A stretch of 5,754 bases of DNA, taken from Verrucomicrobiales bacterium. GTDB taxonomy: Bacteria; Verrucomicrobiota; Verrucomicrobiia; Verrucomicrobiales; DEV007. A program made the translations under genes and the position numbers. Positions 1 to 5,754 of the stretch are shown here, piece by piece (position 1 is the stretch's first letter; the number at the start of each line of letters is the position of its first letter). The stretch covers positions 6,741 to 12,494 of the forward strand of contig PAHQ01000030.1 of the NCBI GenBank assembly GCA_002705125.1, given 5' to 3'. The notes below the pieces were generated by a model that did no database searches, was not told the DNA's origin, and saw only the letters and a program-made list of their open reading frames with translations.

Positions 1-1
1 A

Positions 2-847
2 GATAATTCAGTAGCGGCTAATAAGCTTGCTGATGAATTTGTAAGTAAATGGCCAAATTCTTCGCATGCTCCAGAAATTAGAATGAGACAAGCTGAAATT
101 TTTTATGCAAATAAAGATTTCTCTAAAGCATTATTAAATTTTGAAAAGCTCTATACTAACTACCCGAATTCTATTCTAGTATCAAGAGCAAGATATTATG
201 CTGCACATGCTGCAAGATTAACCCTAACTGACGAGGGCTTATCAAGAGCATTTAATTTATTTCAAAAGGTGGCAGAGAGCGATGAACAACTTTCTGAAAA
301 AGCAAGAATAGAACAAGCTAAAATCAGATTGAATAAAAACCTAAAAGATGAAGCTATCATTATATTAAACTCAATAATTGAATCTGAATCAACTTTGAAA
401 ATTAAGATTTTGGCTTTAATGCTCAAAGGAAAAGCTTTGTACGAACAAGGAGCAAAAAGTGCAGATAAAATAACCGAATCAATTGAAGTATTTGATCAAA
501 TATTATCTATTAGCAATTTAAAAGTAACCGACCGAAACGAAGCTGTTTTCAGAAAAGCTAAATCATATGAGTTCATTGCCCAAAAAACAAAATCTCTTGA
601 GTTATACTATCAAATATTAACAGCTCCTCGCCCACCACTTTCTCAAAACGAAAAACCAGAAATGAATTGGCATTTTAAGGCAGGATTTGAATGCATTAGA
701 ATTTTAACAAAAAGAGGAACGCCTCAAGATTTAAGGGCCGCTATAATTATATCAGATCAGCTCTCAGAAATGAAAGGACCTCGATCACAAGAAGCGAAAG
801 CTATTAGCGAAAGATTAAAATTAGAAAACTTTATTTGGGATGATTGA
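2..847 (+). CDS. TPR-repeat protein, 3' part (5' end outside the window)
   Basis: The frame is already open at base 2, and a family-like repeat runs through the first 27 codons, so the ATG at 83 is an internal Met and the gene starts upstream of the window. The visible 281 residues are nearly all amphipathic helices. The first clear tetratricopeptide unit is at about residues 28-57 (QAEIFYANKDFSKALLNFEK, then LYTNYPNS), preceded by the end of another (ADEFVSKWPNSS). Weaker units follow at about 95-130, 135-170 and 180-210. The pattern of Ala/Tyr/Gly positions with Pro-Asn-Ser between helices resembles BamD/YbgF-like envelope TPR proteins, which act as protein-binding scaffolds. There is no catalytic motif. 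Any signal peptide would lie outside the window, so location is unknown. The protein ends in FIWDD. It converges on the next gene with only 16 bp between stops. The TPR fold is well supported; the cellular role is not determined. Confidence 0.85.
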   Translation, partial: DNSVAANKLADEFVSKWPNSSHAPEIRMRQAEIFYANKDFSKALLNFEKLYTNYPNSILVSRARYYAAHAARLTLTDEGLSRAFNLFQKVAESDEQLSEKARIEQAKIRLNKNLKDEAIIILNSIIESESTLKIKILALMLKGKALYEQGAKSADKITESIEVFDQILSISNLKVTDRNEAVFRKAKSYEFIAQKTKSLELYYQILTAPRPPLSQNEKPEMNWHFKAGFECIRILTKRGTPQDLRAAIIISDQLSEMKGPRSQEAKAISERLKLENFIWDD

Positions 848-859
848 ACCTTTTAGGTT
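847..859. terminator. Weak candidate bidirectional terminator hairpin
   Basis: A 5-bp inverted repeat (AACCT, loop TTT, AGGTT) begins on the last base of the TPR stop codon and lies in the 16-bp gap between two convergent genes. The placement fits a shared terminator. The stem is short and AT-rich, however, and no uninterrupted T-run follows on either strand, so it may be chance. Confidence 0.2.
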
Positions 860-863
860 ACTT

Positions 864-1175
864 TCAAAAATTTTCAGTGAGGAATTGATGGATTCCATCA
901 CCAGCTAATAACATTGTTAATGTAGTAATCATCGTTGCTAAAACAATAATTCCCCCGGCTATTAAAAATCTTTTATTGAAACTTTCTCCTTTGAGAAGAT
1001 GAGCACAGCTAAAGGTCAACATTACACATACCAAAAGTCGAACCAGATCAAATCTGTAGGTATTTGAAGGGTAGCTTGAACTTCTTACAGAAGTGAAATC
1101 AAAATAAGCCCAAGAGCAAAGTAAAATTAATGTACTTATGATCAGCGCAAATAAGATTCGTAAGGGGTTATTCAT
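864..1175 (-). CDS. Small three-helix membrane protein, unrecognised
   Basis: This encodes 103 residues with three hydrophobic stretches at about 6-24, 43-61 and 69-91, so it is a predicted inner-membrane protein. A short polar loop rich in Ser/Tyr/Arg (about 28-42) links helices 1 and 2, and a positive loop (KGESFNKRF, 62-70) links helices 2 and 3. Cysteines are at 20, 50 and 57. No family motif is recognisable, and I assign no function. It reads in the same direction as the SNF2 helicase, 45 bases downstream of that gene's stop, with no terminator-like hairpin between, so the two are probably co-transcribed. A weak GAG lies 9 bases before the ATG. The start fits because hydrophobic helix 1 begins right after MNNPLR. 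The length and helix pattern suggest a real gene, but coding evidence rests only on an open frame with sensible membrane architecture. Confidence 0.65.
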   Translation of the reverse strand: MNNPLRILFALIISTLILLCSWAYFDFTSVRSSSYPSNTYRFDLVRLLVCVMLTFSCAHLLKGESFNKRFLIAGGIIVLATMITTLTMLLAGDGIHQFLTENF

Positions 1176-1220
1176 AAAATCTTTCTCATTAATATTGCAT
1201 CATTTTAAAAAACAGGAAAT

Positions 1221-4200
1221 TTATTTAAGAACAAAGCTTAAGTCATCTTGTGTTAATCCTGACATAACTGGCCGGGCTTCATCTATAGACATATCAATGA
1301 GATTCATTTTATCTTTCTGTAGTAGTAGAATTTTTTCTTCCACTGTATTTGAGGCAATTAACTTATAACAATTAACCACTTTGTTTTGACCTATTCTATG
1401 AACTCTATCAGTCGCTTGATTTTCTACTGATGGGTTCCACCATGGATCAAAGTGAACAACTGTATCCGCGGCAGTCAGATTTAATCCATACCCACCTGCT
1501 TTTAATGAGACTAAAAAAACAGGAACACAGTTCTGAGGATCTTGAAATTCATCAATTAATTCATTTCGTTTTTCACTACCAATCCCTCCATGCAATAAAA
1601 ATGAAGAGATTCCAATAGAGTTTAGATGACGCTCTATTATATTGAGCATTTTCACAAATTGCGAAAATACGATAATTTTACTTCCCTGATTAATTGCATT
1701 TAGAAGAATCGGCTCAAGGAGTTCGAGTTTGGAAGATACAAAATTTGTTCCAGCCTTATCTGTGAAAAGATTAATGTCACAACAAGATTGCCTTAGTCGT
1801 AAAAGTAGCGTCAACACTTCCATACTATCTTGAGACTGGTTAGATTCCTTGAAGGAGTTAATAATATCCTTACCAGAAATCAATAAATCGTTGTAAACGC
1901 CCCTCTCTACCTCATTGAGTTGACAATAAATAATTTTCTCAACTTTATCTGGTAATTCGCGTAAAACCTCAGACTTTGTTCTTCTTAAAATAAATGGGGT
2001 CACTCTTTTTTTAAGATCACTAAGTTTTGAATTGTCAGATTCCCAGTTGCCATATGAAGAGAGGAAATCAGATCTAGAACCAAGATAATTTGGATTTACG
2101 ATGTTCATTAAGCTCCATAGATCTTCAAGGTTATTTTCAATGGGCGTTCCAGTTACGGCAATTTTTAAATCAGATCTTATATATTCAATTGCCTTTGCGG
2201 TTTTTGTTAATGAGTTCTTGAAAAATGAAGCTTCATCTGCGACAACCATAGAAAAATTTATTTCAGAGATGTTCTTAACATCTGAAATCAAAGTTCCATA
2301 TGAAGTTACCACGATTTCATTGGCGTTAATATTTTGTGACAGATCTGCTCTTTTCTGACCATAATGAAATGTGAATTTCATTGTGGGTAAAAACTTCTTA
2401 ATTTCTTTACTCCAATTATGAAGAAGTGAAGTTGGGCAAATTATTAATATAGGAATATTCTTAAAATCTATAGCACTAATTAACGATAGTATTTGAACGG
2501 TCTTACCTAGCCCCATCTCATCCGCCAATATAAATCCGCTCTGCATATTTACCCTCTCCCTCATCCAACTTAGACCAACCTTTTGGTAACCCTTTAGCTC
2601 TCCATTAAATCTTTTAAATAGTGATTCATCGATATGATTATTTGTTTTAGAAAAAGTGAGTCCAAATTTAGATAGGTTTTCTTTTATAAAAACGGCCTCC
2701 ACACCCTTAACCCTTCGCAAAACAACATCTCCTGAAACCTTTTGCTGTGTTGATGTCAATCCCAGCGAGCTGAAAAGATCAGAAGCTGCAAACAAATCAA
2801 TAAATGTATTTATTCCATCCTTCTTTTTTATTGTAGAAACCCCTCTGTTTATAAGCTCTCTAACTTCCCTCTCGTTAAGGCTGCTTCCACGTGGAGATGT
2901 AAATTCAATGTCAAACTCAAACCAATCACTCCCACTCTTATTTAAAACCGCACGTGGTTGAATTACTTCAAGATCATTTGTTATTAAAGTAAAGCGTTCG
3001 CCTAATTCAACAGCAATACTTTTGTCCTTTAATAAATTTTTTAATTGAGAAGTATAAAATTTAATAATATCGACATGGCCATTAATTTTACATTTGTAAT
3101 CTCTTATTAAAGTTTCATTCCCATCAATATTTGATAAATGCTCACCTTGAAATTTTTTATCTAAAGATAAGTTATCTAAAAATTTGTTTTCTGATGCTAA
3201 ATTAGGATAGGAGAAATTAGGGTAGGAAAATGATGCTAGTATATCCAAGCTATTTAGTGAGCCTTCGATTGATAGCTTTATGATAGGATCGTTAAGAAAG
3301 AGCCTACTCCCATTAACATCATCAGCAGAAAATTCTATGTTAAAGAATTGTCGAATTAGATCAATTTGAGATTTAAATGATTTGAGGCTAATTTTTAAGG
3401 ACGCTTTTTTTTCAAAATTTTCATATAATGATATTAGCTCACTTTCATGAAAGCTCATTGAATCATCAGCAATGAGCGGCATAGCTATTAATGATATTGA
3501 ATTAATCAGCCACAAACTGCTGCCTGATCGAATTAAAAAATGATCAGCTAGAGCCTCTCTTTTAATTTCTAGCTCTTTTTGATTTATGTAAGATACAAGG
3601 ATTGGAATTCTTGGTGATAACTCTGATACAATGAGTTTTTTTATGGTCCCCAAATGCTCCAACTCAATATATCCAGACTCCGACTTTTTAAATAAAGAAA
3701 CAAGTTGTTTTATTCCAATCGTATAAGTTTGACCATCGGAAATTTTCCCACAACCAGAAACCGATTTATCAAACAGAACTTCTTGTAAATCGACTTCATT
3801 TAAAAATGATAAGTTATTATATTTTACAAATTTGATATTAAATTTTGATACGTTTTTAAACCCTTCACTAGGAAGTTCAACAAGTGGCAAATAGGAATTT
3901 CCTTTTCCACTTTTATTTACATCATTAGATTCATTTAAAAATTCTTGTTCATACCCTTTATCTTGAACTCTCTTAATCTTTTGAAGCATTAAAGCTATTG
4001 AATGCTTACAAATTTTTCCATCTCTCAATGATTCAGGGCATCGACAAAGATTTTCAACTTCATTAAGATTTATGAACTTTAAACCACATACGAAATTTTT
4101 TCTTTTTTCTATGACCTTACCTGTAATGATTAAAGGAAAACTATCTCCCTTGTTCATATTGACTGCTTTCACCGAATCAAGATCTAGTAACTGCTTAGCC

Positions 4201-4256
4201 TCTTTGATGCATTCCCAACCGGCTATATTCATCAAATCTTTTTCTGTAATTACCAT
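1221..4256 (-). CDS. SWIM zinc-finger SNF2-family DNA helicase/translocase
   Basis: This is a 1011-residue Snf2-like ATPase of superfamily 2, a class that translocates along double-stranded DNA and remodels protein-nucleic acid complexes. Near the N-terminus is a SWIM zinc finger (C71-x-C73, nine residues, C83-x-H85). Residues about 100-545 are poorly conserved to the eye and probably correspond to the SNF2-associated region of bacterial members. The ATPase core follows: KGYQKVGLSWM (555-565), Walker A DEMGLGKT (579-586), motif Ia ICPTSLLHNW (606-615), motif II DEAS (674-677), and motif III TGTPIEN (702-708). The second RecA lobe has IIVFSQF (861-867), LHGG (888-891), SLKAGGYGLNLTAAD (917-931) and motif VI QATDRVHRIGQ (947-957) with both arginines. 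All core motifs are present, so it should be active. The usual motif II is DEAH, DEGH or DEAQ; here it is DEAS. The ATG at 4256 is the only good start: an in-frame stop lies at 4278-4280 with no start codon between. Its GGAG is 16 bases upstream, too far for a normal ribosome site. It probably heads an operon with the small membrane protein. Its cellular target is unknown. Confidence 0.95.
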   Translation of the reverse strand: MVITEKDLMNIAGWECIKEAKQLLDLDSVKAVNMNKGDSFPLIITGKVIEKRKNFVCGLKFINLNEVENLCRCPESLRDGKICKHSIALMLQKIKRVQDKGYEQEFLNESNDVNKSGKGNSYLPLVELPSEGFKNVSKFNIKFVKYNNLSFLNEVDLQEVLFDKSVSGCGKISDGQTYTIGIKQLVSLFKKSESGYIELEHLGTIKKLIVSELSPRIPILVSYINQKELEIKREALADHFLIRSGSSLWLINSISLIAMPLIADDSMSFHESELISLYENFEKKASLKISLKSFKSQIDLIRQFFNIEFSADDVNGSRLFLNDPIIKLSIEGSLNSLDILASFSYPNFSYPNLASENKFLDNLSLDKKFQGEHLSNIDGNETLIRDYKCKINGHVDIIKFYTSQLKNLLKDKSIAVELGERFTLITNDLEVIQPRAVLNKSGSDWFEFDIEFTSPRGSSLNEREVRELINRGVSTIKKKDGINTFIDLFAASDLFSSLGLTSTQQKVSGDVVLRRVKGVEAVFIKENLSKFGLTFSKTNNHIDESLFKRFNGELKGYQKVGLSWMRERVNMQSGFILADEMGLGKTVQILSLISAIDFKNIPILIICPTSLLHNWSKEIKKFLPTMKFTFHYGQKRADLSQNINANEIVVTSYGTLISDVKNISEINFSMVVADEASFFKNSLTKTAKAIEYIRSDLKIAVTGTPIENNLEDLWSLMNIVNPNYLGSRSDFLSSYGNWESDNSKLSDLKKRVTPFILRRTKSEVLRELPDKVEKIIYCQLNEVERGVYNDLLISGKDIINSFKESNQSQDSMEVLTLLLRLRQSCCDINLFTDKAGTNFVSSKLELLEPILLNAINQGSKIIVFSQFVKMLNIIERHLNSIGISSFLLHGGIGSEKRNELIDEFQDPQNCVPVFLVSLKAGGYGLNLTAADTVVHFDPWWNPSVENQATDRVHRIGQNKVVNCYKLIASNTVEEKILLLQKDKMNLIDMSIDEARPVMSGLTQDDLSFVLK
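3199..3228. repeat. 15-bp imperfect tandem duplication inside the helicase gene
   Basis: Two adjacent 15-bp units (3199-3213 and 3214-3228) match at 13 of 15 positions. Each encodes FSYPN in the helicase, giving FSYPNFSYPN at residues 343-352. The block is also flanked by an 8-bp direct repeat, TGATGCTA, at 3192-3199 and 3231-3238, so the protein reads LAS-FSYPN-FSYPN-LAS. The frame is kept. It sits in the variable middle region, away from all ATPase motifs. It looks like a local slippage duplication. Confidence 0.8.
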
Positions 4257-4358
4257 TTTATGAATTTTAGGACTCCATTAACTTATAAAGAAATATATTT
4301 TAAATTAAGAGCTTTGATTTTATTGGCTAATTGATAGATAAGTGTTGCTGATTAATTA
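4257..4358. promoter_or_regulatory. Divergent intergenic region with helicase and parA promoters
   Basis: This 102-bp, very AT-rich gap separates the two divergent start codons, so promoters for both directions should lie here or just inside the genes. Forward candidates for parA are TATAAA at 4284-4289 (close to a -10 box, but with no good -35 upstream) and TTGATT at 4314-4319 followed by a TAGATA/GATAAG stretch at 4335-4342. A 10-bp palindrome, AAATATATTT, lies at 4291-4300, and TTAATTAA at 4352-4359 overlaps the parA ATG. In such AT-rich DNA these palindromes can arise by chance. The region's role is inferred from gene orientation; no single box is convincing. Confidence 0.5.
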
Positions 4359-5129
4359 ATGAAAATTATTGCAATAGCAAACCAGAAAGGCGGAGTCGGT
4401 AAAACCACGACATCAATAAACCTATCGGCCTGCATTGCAATGGAGGAAACAAAGAATGTTTTATTAATTGATCTTGACCCTCAAGGTAATGCGACAAGCG
4501 GTTTAGGTTTTACCCCAGAGCAAGGAACTAGCCTCTATGAAGTCCTTCTTGGTAAAGAAAGCATTAAAGATCGAATCTTACCTACTAGATTTGAACATTT
4601 ATCTATAATTCCTGCAGATATGGATTTAGCAGGATCAGAGATTGAATTGGCTCAAACTGATGATCATTTAACACGGCTCAGAGAAATCTTAAAGCCTCTC
4701 AAACGAAAATCTAAATTTGATTATATAATTATAGACTGCCCACCTTCCCTGGGGGTACTTATGACATCAGCTTTAGCCGCAGCAGACGAATTATTAATTC
4801 CACTTCAATGTGAATTCTTTGGGTTAGAAGGGTTAGCAAAAATTGTCCATGTACAGGAACAAATTAAGCTTTCAGGCGCTAACCCGAAAGGTACGATTGA
4901 AGGTATTGTAATGACAATGTTTGATGGAAGAACAAATCTATGTAGGCAAGTCGTTGATCAGGTCAGACAATATTTCCCTGAACAGGTCTATGATACCGTA
5001 ATTAGGAGATCAATAAGGCTTGGAGAGGCACCAAGCTACGGTAAAACCATAGTTGAATACGATAAATCATCCCACGGCTCTACAGATTACATGTCTTTAG
5101 CCAAAGAATTTCTAAGAAGAAGAGCTTAA
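4359..5129 (+). CDS. parA: Chromosome-partitioning ATPase ParA (Soj type)
   Basis: This is a 256-residue MinD/ParA-superfamily P-loop ATPase. In chromosomal ParABS systems ParA forms ATP-bound dimers on the nucleoid, and ParB bound at parS stimulates its hydrolysis, which drives origin segregation. The deviant Walker A motif KGGVGKTT (10-17) carries both the signature lysine K10 and the P-loop lysine K15. Walker A' is LIDLDPQGN (36-44) and Walker B is [10 protein letters not shown] (123-132). The C-terminal half has the typical chromosomal ParA segment [20 protein letters not shown] (216-235). There is no N-terminal helix-turn-helix extension, as in the short Soj type and unlike P1/F plasmid ParA; length is normal for it. 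Starting at the ATG places [12 protein letters not shown] exactly where the family begins. No Shine-Dalgarno is visible upstream. No parB lies directly next to it; secA follows 122 bp downstream. Other superfamily members (MinD, plasmid ParA) are less likely given the C-terminal motif. Confidence 0.95.
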   Translation: MKIIAIANQKGGVGKTTTSINLSACIAMEETKNVLLIDLDPQGNATSGLGFTPEQGTSLYEVLLGKESIKDRILPTRFEHLSIIPADMDLAGSEIELAQTDDHLTRLREILKPLKRKSKFDYIIIDCPPSLGVLMTSALAAADELLIPLQCEFFGLEGLAKIVHVQEQIKLSGANPKGTIEGIVMTMFDGRTNLCRQVVDQVRQYFPEQVYDTVIRRSIRLGEAPSYGKTIVEYDKSSHGSTDYMSLAKEFLRRRA

Positions 5130-5165
5130 TTTGTAAGGATTATCAAAGAGATACACTCACTTCAG

Positions 5166-5193
5166 TTGCAACGACTATCGATTGGTACATAGT
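5166..5193 (+). promoter_or_regulatory. Weak candidate sigma70-type promoter for secA
   Basis: TTGCAA (5166-5171) and CATAGT (5188-5193) are 16 bp apart, and each matches four of six consensus positions for a -35 and -10 element. They lie about 60-85 bp before the secA ATG, in a gap with no terminator-like hairpin after parA. It is possible that secA is instead read through from parA. This is consensus matching by eye only. Confidence 0.2.
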
Positions 5194-5195
5194 TA

Positions 5196-5252
5196 ATGTT
5201 GAAAAATCGCAGTCAATTAACAAAAGAATTTATCAAGAATTTTCTAAAATAA
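5196..5252 (+). promoter_or_regulatory. Candidate leader ORF overlapping the secA start
   Basis: An 18-codon ORF ([18 protein letters not shown]) begins at ATG 5196 and ends with TAA at 5250-5252. The last base of that stop is the A of the secA ATG, a TAATG overlap that could couple translation. The peptide is basic, with six Lys/Arg. The ORF start lies within a weak inverted repeat, GTTAAT (5192-5197) with ATTAAC (5216-5221), extended by TGA/TCA after a two-base bulge. It has no visible Shine-Dalgarno. An open frame this short is common in AT-rich DNA, so it may be chance. Confidence 0.2.
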
Positions 5253-5754
5253 TGAAATGGTTATTTAATAAAATCGCTGGCTCAAAAAATAGACGTGAAC
5301 TCAACAAGCTTGAGTCAATCGTTAAGAAAATAAACGCCCTTGATAAAGAATTTCAAATTCTCACTGATGATCAATTAAAAGAAAAGACATCTTATTGGAA
5401 AAATACAATTAAATCTTTCGAAAATGACTTGGATAAAAGTGTAACAAGTTGGAAAGAAGAACAAATAAGTTCACTTAGAAAGCCCGAGAATCATCTAATC
5501 AAAGATATTGAGGAAAAGGCTCGGAGGATGAAAATAGATGGGCTTGATGAAGTTTACGAAAAGCAGTCAGATTTTTTAAATGAAATCCTCCCCCAAGCTT
5601 ATGCAGTAGTTAAGAATGGCGCGCGCCGTATGATAGGAAAATCCTACTCAGTCTGCGATCAACCAATGACTTGGGATATGGTTCATTTCGATTGCCAATT
5701 AAAAGGAGGAATTGCTCTCCATCGTGGAATCATTGCTGAAATGGCTACTGGAGA
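5252..5754 (+). CDS. secA: Preprotein translocase ATPase SecA, N-terminal part (3' end outside)
   Basis: SecA is the cytoplasmic motor that drives unfolded preproteins through SecYEG using ATP. The visible 167 codons start with [20 protein letters not shown], which matches the family's N-terminal helix, followed by [20 protein letters not shown]. Next comes a long Lys/Glu-rich helical stretch (about 55-105), then the conserved [21 protein letters not shown] (109-129). The Q-motif region reads [18 protein letters not shown] (140-157), and IAEMATG (161-167) runs into Walker A, where the window ends before the expected EGKT. Walker A is about 60 residues later than in E. coli SecA, because of extra sequence in the helical region and around CDQPMTWDM; such long forms occur in Bacteroidota and Verrucomicrobia. 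The usual DVQLIGG/DVQLLGG reads DCQLKGG here. The frame stays open upstream past the parA stop, but no ATG, GTG or TTG occurs there, and family alignment supports ATG 5252. There is no Shine-Dalgarno. Confidence 0.95.
   Translation, partial: MKWLFNKIAGSKNRRELNKLESIVKKINALDKEFQILTDDQLKEKTSYWKNTIKSFENDLDKSVTSWKEEQISSLRKPENHLIKDIEEKARRMKIDGLDEVYEKQSDFLNEILPQAYAVVKNGARRMIGKSYSVCDQPMTWDMVHFDCQLKGGIALHRGIIAEMATG

Noticed and set aside
83..85. ATG at 83 as the start of the TPR protein.
   Set aside because: The same frame is open to the window edge and continues a recognisable TPR-like helix pair (ADEFVSKWPNSS) before this Met.
1430..1618. Forward-strand open frames inside the helicase gene (also at 2101-2358, 2656-2961 and 4072-4263).
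   Set aside because: They lie opposite a gene with full SNF2 motifs and their translations show no family signature; they are antisense shadows.
4291..4300. AAATATATTT palindrome as an operator between the helicase and parA genes.
   Set aside because: A 10-bp A/T-only palindrome is expected often in DNA this AT-rich, and no second copy or flanking dyad was seen.
4342..4359. Five-codon GTG-initiated ORF ending in a TAATG overlap with the parA start.
   Set aside because: Too short and GTG-initiated, without a ribosome site; the overlap is easily produced by the TTAATTAATG sequence.
5130..5251. The secA frame stays open upstream, past the parA stop, suggesting a longer SecA N-terminus.
   Set aside because: No ATG, GTG or TTG occurs in frame in this stretch, the translated residues do not look like SecA, and the family's N-terminal helix begins right at ATG 5252.

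Overview
The window is AT-rich bacterial chromosomal DNA, roughly one third G+C by eye, and densely coding. It holds five protein genes, two of them cut by the window edges. No RNA gene, insertion sequence, CRISPR array or phage gene is visible. The organism is most likely from the PVC/Bacteroidota side of the tree, with a low-GC verrucomicrobial lineage as my best guess. The reasons are the long N-terminal region of SecA with its TWDM segment before the Q-motif, the lack of clear Shine-Dalgarno sequences at most starts, and the style of the TPR protein with a C-terminus ending in FIWDD. This placement is an inference, not a measurement.

Layout: the 3' part of a TPR-repeat protein runs forward from the left edge to 847. 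Facing it, 16 bases away, is the end of a leftward two-gene unit. That unit starts at 4256 with a 1011-residue SWIM zinc-finger/SNF2-type helicase and continues, after 45 bases, into a 103-residue three-helix membrane protein that I do not recognise. A 102-bp AT-rich intergenic region (4257-4358) separates the helicase from a divergent parA/soj gene (4359-5129). After a further 122 bp comes the start of secA (5252 to the right edge), which the window cuts inside the Walker A motif.

Functionally these are mostly housekeeping genes: a probable envelope or scaffold TPR protein, a nucleic-acid-remodelling ATPase, the chromosome-segregation ATPase ParA, and the Sec translocation motor. They do not form one obvious pathway, and parA has no parB directly beside it within the window. 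I see no clear new biological system. The most interesting small signals lie in the secA leader, where an 18-codon ORF ends in a TAATG overlap with the secA start and has a weak inverted repeat over its own start, and in the helicase, which has an unusual DEAS motif II and an in-frame tandem duplication.
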